The position numbers and the translations under genes are program-made. Under the pieces are notes generated by a model that saw nothing but the letters and a program-made list of their open reading frames with translations, was not told the DNA's origin and searched no databases. Of a stretch of 64,000 bases of DNA, positions 25,375 through 36,807 are shown piece after piece (positions within the stretch are counted from its first letter, which is position 1; each line of letters opens with the position of its first letter). The DNA lies in assembly GCA_039545275.1 (NCBI GenBank), contig BCHS01000009.1, positions 434,001-498,000 on the forward strand, read 5' to 3'. This DNA is from Pseudomicrostroma phylloplanum. Its lineage: Eukaryota; Basidiomycota; Exobasidiomycetes; Microstromatales.

Positions 25375-27815
25375 ATGATCCGACCAGCAGGAGGGACCTC
25401 GCTCCCACTTCCATCCCCAATGTCCTTGCCACCAACTCACCTTGGCGCCGGCGGCCCACTTCAGCACTCTTTGCAGCCATCCCACATGCTGACCCCCCAT
25501 GACCTGGCTCGATGGGTCACCATCACCAATCTGCCTCGAGAAGGTGAGTAGACTGCTTCTTGAGCGCCGAAAGCATCAGTGGTGCTAGTGCCTGACCTCT
25601 GTACATCCCCCATTCACGCCTGTCCCTCAACAGCCAATGAGGCGTGGCTTCGAATGGTCTTTGCCCGCATTGGTGAGCCATTGCATGGTGCAGCGACAGC
25701 TGCTTCGCATTCCACCCCACCTTGTACTGATACCATCGATCACCTCCCTGCTCAACCTCTCCTTCGAAACAGGCACTGTACAGAGCGTCGAGCTCAACCC
25801 CCTCACCGGGCCCGGTGTGGCCTATCTGCAGTTTGCCTCCCCCGATCATGCTCGCGCTGCTCTCACCATGGACGGCTATGTTGCCCTTGGCATTACTCTG
25901 TAAGTAGAGCCCGCATCCAAAGCATCACCGAGTGCGATTGTCGCAGAGCCTTCTGACTGACGTGGCCATTCTTCGTCTCCTGCGACGACATCGTTCATTC
26001 TTCTTCACAGTCGCGTCAGCCCTGGAAGGAGCACTGCCCTCCACAACCTCGCCCTCTTTGGACGTAAAGACAGCATGCACACGGCATACAGCCCCACCCT
26101 TGTTGGCGATGGCAGCCTGCCTCCTGGCACTCCCCCAAGTCGTCGAAATGGATCGCTCTCGCTTCCTGGCCATCGCATCTTGGAGCAAGCTCAATCGCCA
26201 CCTCACAAGAATCTCTACATTCTCAACCTGCCTCTTGACGCTACCAGTGATCAGCTCGCCGCTCTCTTCAGTGCTCACGGCACCGTAGTACACTGCGTCA
26301 TACTCGCCATGCTGGATGCTCAGGCTCGCCGACGAGGTTTCATCGACATGTCGTCTCCACAAGAGGCCAAGGAGGCCATCGAGTCCCTCAACGGCTTCGT
26401 TTGGCACGGCTACCCCATCGAAGTCTCCTACGCCATCGTGCAGCGATCTGGTGGTCCTCTCAGTGGTCCCAACATTGTCCGAAGAACGGTACCTCGCTCT
26501 CGCTGGAATTGTGGACCTCGTCGACAGCCTGTCCAGGCCTCTGCGTCTCCCTCTCCCAGCAGCGGAAGCTCCGAGAGATCCTTCAATCCTATCATGAACG
26601 ACGGCATGGCTGCCTCCACGAACCGACTGCATGCAATCAATGGTCCAGAGACTGGTGTTTGCGTTGATCCTCACAGTGAGTTGCTGTCGGTGCTACCTTC
26701 CGACCAGGTACTCTGTCTGATGCTACTATCGATCTGTCGTCTTGCTACAGCCATCTTCGTTACCGGTCTTGACCCTGTTGGTAAGTCACCGACGAACTGC
26801 CGTCTCCTTCAACCGTCTATAGCCTCTGCCATGACACTGATTCCACCTCTCAACCTCCTCACATCTTCTTCACTGCAGCTATACTCGACGACGAGGACTT
26901 CGCCAACAGTTTGCGACCTTTCGGCAAGGTCGTTGCTTGCTCACTCTCTCGCGACGTCAACGGCATGTCTCTTGGCTACGGCGTCGCTTCTTTCTCATCG
27001 TCTGCTGAGGCGGCCACTGCTCAAGCTGCCCTCGATGGCAAAATTCAAAACGGTGTTCAGCTCTCTTGCAAGAAGTAAGTTCACGCGTCGATCGTTGATG
27101 AGGTCTCGGTGCGTGTCGCTCACATCTCAGCCTGCTCTACACCGCTGCTCGCCCCCAGTCTACACTACACGCAAATGCCATCGCCTTCTCCTCAGATGCC
27201 TCCCCTTCTCAGCCTCAGCTCCGTAGGCGGCCTTCCGGAGAGACTGATGACTCCCACAGCCTACAATGGTGGCGCTGCATCTGCTCCCCTCTGCGCTAGC
27301 AAGAGCGTATCTGATTACTGGACCAGGCCTGATGCCATGCCCTCCCCTTATGCCAAGGAGTTCCTCCCCCTCAACCGGAGCTTTAGTGACAGTCAGCACA
27401 ACCCTCAGTTTGCTCAGCCCGTCTACGTCGGCTTCGACCTCACCCCCGTCAGCAGCCCGGAAGACAGTCGCGATGACAGTGGCGTCACTCAAGCCTCGAA
27501 GATCACTACGCCATCCGAGTCTCCCGACATCGACGCCAAGAAGCTGTCATACCCCAAAGAAGGGCCTGTTGTAGCCATCAACAGCGTCTCTGGCGACGGG
27601 TTGTGGACCCTCTCTTCAGCGAGAGCAACGGCACTGCTCGTAAAGCTCATGCCGAGCAGGGTAACAGTATCCCATCCTTTGGCCCCATCGGCTCCAGCCC
27701 ACCAAGGAAGGACCATCAGCCATTCTCCGCAGACACCGCGGGAAGCCCCACTAGCGGCCTGGGCCTCTCGAGCCTCTCACTCGGTTCTGGAGGTCGGGAA
27801 GACCAAGCAGCTTGA
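25375..27815 (+). CDS. three-RRM RNA-binding protein (3' end uncertain)
   Basis: Exons inferred from GT-AG sites that keep frame: 25375-25543, 25634-25672, 25773-25899, 26011-26675, 26751-26780, 26879-27074 and 27159 onward. RRM1 spans WVTITNLPRE, ANEAWLRMVFARIG and GVAYLQFAS. RRM2 is KNLYILNLPLDATSDQLAALF through RRGFIDMSS. RRM3 is IFVTGLDPV, FANSLRPFGKVVACSL and GYGVASFSS. The C-terminal part is Ser/Pro-rich and looks disordered. Exons 2 and 5 are microexons of 39 and 30 nt inside RRM1 and RRM3. Near 27600 the plausible coding frame changes: one frame runs to 27969 but becomes UTR-like, while another reads PLFSESNGTARK...GLGLSSLSLGSG to a stop at 27815. A small intron or an indel may explain it. 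I infer a cytoplasmic or nuclear mRNA regulator and cannot name an orthologue. Confidence 0.78.
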
Positions 27816-28841
27816 GCTGTGGATTCTGATTCGATGCGGCAAGCTTCAAGTACCATCCACGACCATCTCAAGACATACACATACTACTCTACACAAACAC
27901 CACATTCTTTCTCGGATACCCTCCTTCACCGATACAACATCGTCACCGTACACTCTCCGGCACTCTTGATGGCCTTGCATTCGCGGCAAGTCACGGGGTC
28001 GCCGTCGTCATCATCTGTGCTCCCTCTCACCCCTCGCACGTCGGCATGCCGTTCCTTCCTCTCACTCCGTCACCAAGCGTAGGTCATCATCGCTTCGTTC
28101 GATCATCAACATCAACACCACAGCATCCGTATCCCGTCATCATGGTCAACACTTCTCATCTCTGTCATCACACTACTACCCTTAGACACGTCTTCACGGC
28201 TAGCACGCATCTCCATAGATTCCAATAGACCCCGACTCTGAAATGATAGCTCAGCCCAGCCTCAGCTCAGCATTCCTATCGCTCCCCTCCGAACACAACG
28301 CTGGCTGTCCTAGCCCGCCAATGCCCTCCTCAATTCCACGTTTGTCTCTCACTCTGTCCCTCTGTCTACCATGGTTCGTGTTACGTTCTGTTCCGCTCAT
28401 GACAACCGAAAAATCCAAAAGCAAGTTTTGTGCGTCTGCTTTTACCCCGTCTCGACGTCTGATCTCGACATTTGATCCATTGAGACTTTTGTGCTCCCCT
28501 GCGTGCATGTGCGATTCGCTCTCCATCTACAACAGAAGGAAGAGATGGTATTGAGAAGCACTGGATGAATGACTGACTGATTGAACGCGACATAGAGACT
28601 GGAGACATAGAGACTGGAGACATCTGGAAGGGATGCAGATTGAGAGAGACAAGACACGAATACGAATCATCGCGAAGCTTGACGATGTTCGAAAAGAAGG
28701 CTGGGAAGAGAGCAATGCCCTGTGGAACTTCGCTTCGTGGGGTTATACCAAACTAGACGACCTCGCCTCGCCTGTACGACTTCGCCAGCTGCTGCTGCTC
28801 CTCCTCTCCCCCCTGCCCCTCTCCCCTCGCATACCCACCAC
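27816..28841. other. intergenic region between convergent RRM and E2 genes
   Basis: About 1 kb containing both 3' UTRs. The only structure seen is a 15-bp tandem duplication at 28591-28620 (CATAGAGACTGGAGA twice). No supported gene. Confidence 0.5.
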
Positions 28842-30391
28842 TCAAATCAACCTCCTAACAACAAGTCCACACAGCAACAGCACCACAGTGAGTATAGCCC
28901 TATCAAGCTGCGCTACCCTCGCCTCAGATCGTGTCGGCCTCCTAGGCGCAGGCAGGTCCTCGGCTGGTACCCCGCGTCTGATCAGCGGTAGAGGCGGGAG
29001 GGGCTGTCCGTCTGGAGATGTGTCGGGCCCGCCTGGTGGGACGGGGCGGATGGTTGCTGCGCTTGGAGGGGGGATGGAGAGAGGACGTGGGTGGGGTGCT
29101 TGAGGTCGTGAGGGTTGTTGTTGTTGAGGCGGAGGAGGTGGGGCTCGCTGTAGTGATGATAGAGAGGATGTGTGGGCTTGAGGCGGCTGAGGTGCTGTAG
29201 GCGCTGCTGGCTGGTTGGTAATATGGCGCTGGTACGGAGCTGCTGAGGTTGATTGGTCATCGGAAAGCGTGGAGAATCTCGAAGATGCCCTCGACATGGA
29301 CTGCTGTGATGTAGACGAGGCAGCTCTCTCCATGCTTTGATCCGCCGGTGGAAGAAGACTGGCACTACTGCCGTTGTCCCCTGCGAGAGGTGTGGCAGCA
29401 AGATCCGAACTTCCCGGTGGTACCATAGGTCCTTCCGCAGATACACTCGCTAGCATGGCCGATGCTGATGCGGCGCTCTGAGCTCCTTCGCTTGGAGAAG
29501 CTGCCATAGCTTGACTCTGCGAAGCCTGAGCAGCTAGTCCACTACCAGCCGCTTCTGTCCCGCCATCGGTCTGCTCCCCTCCTTTACCGCCAGTAGCATC
29601 CACCACTAGTCCCTCTGGCAGCTCCTCCTTCTTCCTGCTCTTGTCCGGGTCTCCATCAGGCAGTAGCTCCACATTCGACTTGCCACAATCGGAGCAGGCC
29701 CACCCGCGAGACTTCTTGGCTAGACGGATTCGCTCCTCGACTGGGTAGTCGACCGAGGCGACGCCTGTGGCGGCTTCGGCTCGGGCGCTCATGAAGCCCT
29801 GTACTCCGAGTAGGGCTGTGCGGATGCCCCAGGCTGGCTGCCACATCGACTCGTGGTATCCAGTGAAAGTGAGACAGATCTGAATCAGGAGAGGGGTGCA
29901 GATGACGGTCAGCTCGGGCGCTCCCTAACACGACAGCCACCCGTCTTTATAAGCTCGCCTTCTTGTTACACTCCCACCTGCCATTCGGTGTGAGGAGCAT
30001 CAAGTCCGGTGGTCTAAAGGGGTACTCCACAGGCAACAGGACTCTGCCATGGTACAGGCCCTCCTCGAACTCAGTCCCGCTAGGCCCTCGAAGTGTAAAG
30101 TGCCATTCGAAGATGTTGGACTGGCAAGGAGGGAATGTAGAGAGTGAGCGTGAGGCAATCATCAGACTGTCATCCTGTTTGCTGCTGCAGCTCACCTCGA
30201 GAGGTCTGGCCTCGTACTCGTCACTGCCATCCGCTTCGAGCTCCCTAGCCTCGGAAAGGATCCTCTTTACGGCCGACGACTTCTTGTTGCTACAGACCGG
30301 GGGAGGCATATGCGTTTACATGTGAGTACGGATATGTCTGATAGTGAAGGGAGATCCTTTCAATCACTTACTGGCTCGTCGTCGTCGCCAT
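28842..30391 (-). CDS. UBC6/UBE2J-type E2 ubiquitin-conjugating enzyme, tail-anchored
   Basis: 437 residues in four exons: 30391-30372, 30289-30196, 30120-29959 and 29879-28842. Splicing joins MATTTS to HNKKSSAVKRILSEARELEA, then EARPLE to SNIFEWHFTLRGP, then NGRWECNKK to ICLTFTGYHESMWQP. The UBC fold covers about residues 5-160. WQPAWGIRTALLGVQGFM is the typical non-canonical UBE2J signature. The catalytic Cys is in KKICLT (about Cys94), straight after the third intron. That intron has a GC donor (GCGAGC) and an AG acceptor. A long disordered Ser/Ala/Pro-rich linker precedes a C-terminal hydrophobic segment (AILTVVLLLCGLVVRRLI), a tail anchor for the ER membrane. By family it transfers ubiquitin to misfolded ER proteins in ERAD. 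Confidence 0.92.
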
Positions 30392-30876
30392 TGCGAGGGC
30401 GTGAACAAGGTTAGCCTCGTGCGTGTGGCTTGGGATGTCGGGTAAGGGGAAATACTGGTCAGGTGGGGGAGCGGAACTCCCGCTTGAACGTCTCCTTGTG
30501 GGTAGAGGATGGGGAAGGGACAAGTCGCTACTGGCGCTGCTGAGGGTGTGAGGATATAGACAGGATGGCGTGGTATTGGGTATCAAAGTGGGGAGCTGTG
30601 GGTATTGATCATCAAAGGGGGAAGGCCGACGTGGAGCAAGAACCGGAATGGCGGTCCGACCACACCTCGCTTCGCCTCTCCACACTCCCACGCGGGGAAG
30701 ACAGCCAAGGGCAGGGGAGACGAGGACCATGACACCGAGTGCGCAAGATTGGGTATAATTACAATGGGTGAAATCAGCAGCATCAGAGCAGGACATAGCA
30801 GTATTGTACAAGGTGGGGCATACCAAGAAAAGAAAGGAGAGTCTAGTCAGGGTCAGGATATCCTACCCGCCATCCT
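30392..30876. other. intergenic region between gtr1 and the E2 gene
   Basis: 485 bp downstream of gtr1 and upstream of the E2 gene, both on the minus strand. Pyrimidine-rich patches are seen; no supported gene or RNA. Confidence 0.45.
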
Positions 30877-32196
30877 TCAGCCTAACTTCTCGAAGCGCTC
30901 CCTTCCCAATTGGACATTGAGCTTGATCGCTGAAAGCTCTGTGAGCGAAAGAGTGGGACAGATATGAGCAGTGGTCAGCGAGTGGCGACGACATGAAGCC
31001 TGTTCCTTCGCCACCGACTCACCAACTCTCGGGTCAGCCACAATGACCATGATGTACGTATTTTCGGTAAAAACATCCAGGTAGGCCGAGAAGGTCGCCC
31101 CTCGCACTTCGAAGGCCTCGAAGCTCGCTTGCAGCTTGTTACAGCTGCCACGCAGATTCTTCACCAGCTCAGAAATCTTTTCGAAGCGCTCAGGATGCAT
31201 CTCACCCCGAGCTAGCAGCGCCTTTCTCTCGGCCTCGGTAGGAGGGTACCCCTCGAGAAGCGAATCCCTCTCTTTGTCATCGGCAAGAGTGCCATGTGAG
31301 GAGACGGTAGACAGACGATTTGTAGTCGCAGTCCGCTTCGATGAGGGCGAAGATCCTGGGCCGGCTGATGCTTTGGCCTTATCTGCTGCGCTGCCTACCG
31401 ACTTGGCGACTGTATCTCCCCCGCTTCTGGCAATGACGAGGAACGTCGTCTTCTCAAAGATGACGGCTTCTGTAGCTGCCGTGATCTTTGTGAACTCTGT
31501 CAAATTGCTCTCTAGTGTCGTGATATTGGGAATGAGGGCATGGATGATCCTTGACCACGCTCGGTAGAGAGTCTCATCCCAGATACTGGTTCCGTAGCAG
31601 CTGAGCTCAGTAGCTCCGAGCTCCTTGGCCTTGCCGCGAAGGTCCTTGACTCGGTCAGTGTAGATATCCTGTCGCCTTGCCGAGTTCAGCAAATCCATCT
31701 TGTGCAAGAGACAGACGACGTGAGCATTCGGCGAGAGTTGACGGAGAATCTTGAGACAGTCCCTGGAATGTCAAGGAGCAGAGGCGTGAGCAGTGGAGCC
31801 AAAACAGGGCCGCCGCCTTTGCCCTCTGCCGGCCTCTTCTCACCTCCAATATCTCAGATCTCCCTGCCAACCATCTTCGCCTTCTTCATTGTTGGCACTA
31901 CCCATGTCAAATACATAGACGAAGGCGCCCACATCCTTGAACACCTGCTCCCTCTTGTCCTCCACGTACGAGTCCATGTACGTCTGCTGTCCTCCGCAAT
32001 CGAAGAGGTTGATGAGGAGATTCTTGAGGAAGCGGAACGTGCTGAGCTCCATTCCCGTCGTGGGCCCCAACCTCTGCGTTGAAGCAGGATTAGAGTAGAG
32101 GGCAGAGGAGAAGACGAGGGCTCGCATGGACGTCTTTCCACATCCTGAGCGGCCCATGAGGAGGATCTTCTTCTTCATGCTGGGCATCGCAGACAT
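30877..32196 (-). CDS. gtr1: Rag-type GTPase Gtr1 (RagA/B orthologue)
   Basis: 384 residues in three exons: 32196-31844, 31762-31023 and 30938-30877, with introns of 81 and 84 nt. The N-terminal GTPase domain has the P-loop GRSGCGKTSM, G3 in LFDCGGQQTYMDSY and G4 HKMD. KKKILLMGRS at the start is characteristic of Gtr1/RagA. The C-terminal roadblock domain ends IKLNVQLGRERFEKLG. In yeast Gtr1 pairs with Gtr2 on the vacuole and relays amino-acid supply to TORC1. Compared with the usual length of about 310 residues there is an insertion of about 75, rich in Ser/Ala/Lys (TVAKSVGSAADKAKASAG onward), inside the C-terminal domain. The P-loop has Cys where yeast has Ser. Divergent from upf1 with 315 bp between starts. 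Confidence 0.92.
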
Positions 32197-32511
32197 GGAG
32201 AGCGGGGCTGCGGATGCTGCCGCCTGAGGCTGATGAAAGCTCTGCCTCTGATTGTGCGGTGGGCGACGCCTGGTGCTGACTTTGGGAACTGCGAAGGCTC
32301 GATGGAATGGTAGGCGAGATGGGGACGGAGGATAGGAACGGCTTGGTGTGTTTCAAGTCCCGCGCAGAACGGATACGGATTGCCCTTCCGCTTGAGCCAT
32401 GAACTTCGGTTGAATTCGAGCCTCGCCCCTTTGTGCCTCTTTGCAAGATCCTCTGAAGAAGCAGAAGAAGCAGCATCAGCATCTTCACCTCCCCCCTTCA
32501 TCACCATCACC
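32197..32511. promoter_or_regulatory. divergent promoter region gtr1/upf1
   Basis: 315 bp between two divergent start codons, so it must drive both genes. No named motif is clear. Confidence 0.5.
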
Positions 32512-35500
32512 ATGGCGGAGAGGGATCTGGACCCCTTTGCTCATCTAGAGGGGGCATCGTCCTACGGGCGACCAGGAACCGCCGCTTCTTCCTCGGGCGC
32601 AAGCAGCAGCGCCTTGTCCGAGTACTCGGCCTTCGATGATGAGGACGGCGCCAGCACTGTAGGCGATCCATCAGAATATGACACTCAGCAGCAGAGCCGT
32701 AGTCGCCCTGCCAACGGACAGCAGCGACCCATCGATCTAGACCTTGATCTAGACATTTCCAACCTGAACCAGTTGACTCTGGGATCTCAGTCCTCTGCGA
32801 CCACTCACGGCAGCAGAGGACCCAAGCAGCGCAACACGCGCGGTAATGCCTTTGACGATACCAGAGAAGATGTGATCGTGGACCTCAATGGAGAGAATGG
32901 AGCATTAGTGAAGGCAGAGGATGAGGATGACGGAGAAGCCGAGGGTCTGGAGGAGGAGGAGTTGCCAGAGCACGCTTGCGCTTACTGTGGCATTCACAAT
33001 ACCAGCTGTGTAGTGAAATGCCTCATCTGCAACAAGTGGTGAGTATTTAGCCGCTATATGCTAGGGTTCATGCAGTCTCACACCGCTTACCTTGCTTTGG
33101 CATCTCAGGTTCTGCAACTCTCGCTCTCTCCTATCTTCTTCCCACATCGTCCTCCATCTGGTACGATCTCGCCACAAGGAAGTCACTCTCCATGCCGAAT
33201 CGCCACTGGGCGACACCACCCCGGAATGCTACAACTGCGGTGGGAAGAATGTCTTCCTGCTCGGCTTCATCCCGGCCAAAGGCGAGAGCGTGGTAGTCTT
33301 GCTGTGTAGGCAGCCGTGCGCCGCTCTACCAACCTCAAAGGACATGATGTGGGATACATCCCTCTGGGCGCCTCTCATCGCCGATCGCTCCTTCCTCTCC
33401 TGGCTCGTCAAGGTTCCGAGCGAGGCAGAGCAGCTTCGGGCTAGGCAGATTACCTTCCATCAGATCAATCGTCTGGAAGAGGTCTGGAAGGAGGGAGACT
33501 CCAAGGCCACCGTCAAGGACCTGGATCGTCCGGGTAACGATGAGGAGCCGGCAGGCATCATTTTGCGCTATGAAGATGCCTATCAGTACCAGAACATCTT
33601 TGGCCCCCTTGTCAAGATCGAAGCCGACTACGATCGAAAGATGAAGGAGAGTCAGACGCAGCAAGGCTTGGTGGTCAGATGGGATCAGGGTCTGAACATG
33701 AAGAAGATCGCTTGGTGTACTCTGCCTGGCCTGGAGAGTGGGGAGATCCGTCTGGCTGTGGGAGATGAGCTCAAGCTGCGCTACGAGGGAGAGCTGGCAG
33801 CCAAGTGGGAAGGTCTGGGCCACGTCCTCAAGATCCCCAACAACGTATCTGACGAGGTAGCGATCGAGCTGCGACGCAACGAGGGCGTTCCTGAGCACTG
33901 TACGCACAATTTCTCTGCCGACTTCGTCTGGAAGGCAACCTCCTTCGACAGGATGCAATCGGCTCTCAAGACGTTCGCCGTTGACGAGCAGAGCGTCAGC
34001 GGCTACATCTATCACAGGCTCTTGGGTCACGAAGTCGAGCCCAACGTCCTGCGTACGTCGATGCCTAAGCGCTTCTCGGCTCCAGGCCTGCCTGAGCTCA
34101 ATCACAGTCAGGTCCATGCAGTCAAGAGCGTCCTACAAAGGCCGCTTAGCTTGATTCAGGGACCCCCTGGAACAGGTAAGACTGTGACCTCGGCTACTAT
34201 CGTCTATCAGCTCAGCAAGATGAACCCTGGGCCCGTCCTGGTCTGCGCGCCCTCCAATGTCGCTGTAGACCAGCTGACCGAGAAGATTCATGCTACTGGT
34301 CTCAAGGTCGTTCGTCTGACAGCCAAGAGTCGTGAGGCGCTGGACAGCTCTGTCAGCTTTCTGACTCTTCACGAGCAAGTCGCAAACAACGACACTAACA
34401 CCGAGCTGCAGAAGCTCATCCAGCTAAAGAATGAGCAAGGAGAGTTGAGCTCCAGCGATGAGAGAAAGTACAAGGCTTTGACCCGCGCAGGTGAGCGCGA
34501 GATCCTCAACACTGCCGATGTCATCTGCTGTACGTGTGTTGGTTGCGGAGACCCTCGTCTGTCAAAGCTCAAGTTCAGGACCGTCCTCATCGACGAAGCC
34601 ACGCAAGCTGCTGAGCCCGAATGCATGATTCCCTTGATCCTCGGATGCAAGCAAGTCGTCTTTGTTGGTGATCACCTGCAATTGGGTCCTGTCATCATGA
34701 ACAAGAAAGCCGCCAGGGCTGGACTTGGCCAATCGCTCTTCGAGCGTCTCATCGTTTTGGGCAATCGACCTATCCGGCTGCAGATCCAGTATCGAATGCA
34801 TCCCTGCCTCTCGGACTTCCCGAGCACGATGTTCTACGAAGGCTCGCTACAGAACGGTGTCACGGCTCCGGAGCGTCTGAGGAAGAATGTCGACTTCCCT
34901 TGGCCGAACCCGACGATGCCAATGTTCTTCTTCCAGAACCTCGGACAAGAGGAGATTTCTTCATCGGGTACATCATTCCTCAACCGCACCGAGGCTTCGA
35001 ACGTCGAAAAGATTGTCACAGCCTTCTTCAAGGCTGGTGTCACCCCAGGCCAAATCGGAGTCATCACCCCTTATGAAGGTCAAAGGAGCTACATCGTCAA
35101 CCACATGCAGACCCATGGCAAGTTGCGCAAAGAATTTTACAAAGAGGTCGAGGTTGCAAGTGTTGACGCTTTCCAAGGACGAGAGAAGGACTACATCATC
35201 CTGTCGTGTGTAAGAAGCAACGATCATCAAGGCATCGGTTTCCTCAGCGATCCCCGACGACTCAACGTCGCCCTGACTCGTGCCAAGTACGGTCTCGTGC
35301 TGCTAGGCAATCCGAAAGTCCTCTCTAAGCATCCGCTGTGGCACCGTCTTTTGACCCACTACAAGGAGAAGAATGTCCTCGTCGAGGGCGTCCTTTCGAA
35401 TCTGCAGCCATCCATGATCCAGTTCAGCAACCCGCGAAGACCATTGCAGACTCCCGGGGACCTCACTGCTCGTCACAAGTACAGCGATGTTGAGGCTGCT

Positions 35501-35944
35501 CGGGCCAACAATGGAGGCACCGGTCTGCGAACCCACGACCCGATGTCGTACATTCCATCAGATGCTCAAAGCGTTGCTAGCCTGGACTCGCAAGCTCCTT
35601 ACCCCTCTGCTCATCTGCCTCCCTTTAGCTCTGGCCTCGCCTCCCTCTCGAACAAGCCTCGCCTCAATGGCCACGGCGATATCAAGGGCGGTCCCGGCTA
35701 CGCTAGCAGTGTCATCTCTCAAGCCGTGGGTGATACAGAGTCGATCTCGGGCTCTTCAATGGTATCGTACAACCAGCACGATCGCATGAACAGGAGACTC
35801 TCCATGGCCTCGTCTTCGGGTGGCAATTCGGACCTTGCGAGCCTCGAAGGCTACAAGACGCAGCCGTCTACCAATGACGATGATGATGACGGGGCGAGCA
35901 CTTATTCGGCTGCGATTAGTCAGAGCTCATTCACTACATTTTGA
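32512..35944 (+). CDS. upf1: Upf1/Nam7 RNA helicase, nonsense-mediated decay
   Basis: 1,120 residues in two exons, 32512-33038 and 33109-35944, with a 70-nt intron inside the zinc domain (CNKW joins FCNSR). The CH domain has [20 protein letters not shown], a Cys/Ser-rich hairpin with [11 protein letters not shown], then CYNCGGKN and CRQPC (about residues 153-250), which binds Upf2 and three zinc ions. The SF1 helicase core has the Walker A GPPGTGKT (about 527), the Walker B DEAT in [17 protein letters not shown] (about 668), [16 protein letters not shown] and [12 protein letters not shown]. The C-terminus is Ser/Gln-rich. Upf1 recognises premature stops at terminating ribosomes. Start is the ATG with a CACC context. 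Full length with no missing motif. Confidence 0.96.
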
Positions 35945-36807
35945 TCGACACTGCGACTTCTTCTTCACTTCCGAAGATGTGCAGGCCTCTTTGCCTCCAT
36001 GGCATCTCGATTGGCGCGCGACAAGTGCCTGTTTGGGCCTCACTGCAAGCTACATGTAGTGTCGCTTCTTGTCTCGGAGTCGGCTCAGCTGTTTGCAGAC
36101 ACAGAAGCACAGAAAAGCCAGGGGGCCCAGTCACAGTCATGCAAAGACGCTCCTCGCTCAAATTGCGAAGCTTTTCCCAACGAGGAAGGACTTGTACCCT
36201 CTTTGGTCCTTTCATCTGCTCCCGGAGTAGCTGAGCTGACTTGTGTTGGAGGTCGATCGGAGAGCCACCACCTTCACCCTATTGGTCTTTGCGTGTCTGC
36301 GGAGAAATGGTGAAGAGAAAGTAGCAAAATATATCTAGGCAAGAGATTGTCCCGCTGTCATCGGCCCCGATGAAAGGCCCTGACTGCTTGCCAGATCCGA
36401 TGACGGCCCGACTCCATTGCTTGTCTCCCCTAGTCTTTTCTCCGACTTCCTTCCCTTCATGTACTTTTGAATGCCCAGGAGTGTGAGGCAATGGCATCGA
36501 TTCTCTTCCATTCTCTCCACTGGCCTGACCGAATGGCTTCCGTGCTGTGCCAAGCCGGAAGCCTGCAGCTGCACCTCATCGTCGGCTTTCGGAGATCTGA
36601 TTGCGGGCGGGGCTTCAAATCGACTCGACTCACGCACCGCCGCCGCTCCTTCACTCATCCTGCCTCCTCCACTGTTCCGCACGCACACACCGAATGAGTG
36701 GCTGTGGCTGTGGCTGTGGCTCTTTCCTTAATCTCCTTACCTCAATCCCCTTCCTCTACCCTCACTCTTCCTCGAGTCCTTCTTATATCAGTCGTTAGCT
36801 CTTTCGA
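35945..36807. other. intergenic region, upf1 3' UTR and promoter of the next gene
   Basis: 863 bp. The last part (about 36600-36790) is CT-rich with short GGCTGT repeats at 36700-36722, typical upstream sequence. No supported gene. Confidence 0.45.

Noticed and set aside
28591..28620. 15-bp tandem duplication as a transposon footprint
   Set aside because: Only two units, no flanking inverted repeats or TSD; simple replication slippage is enough.
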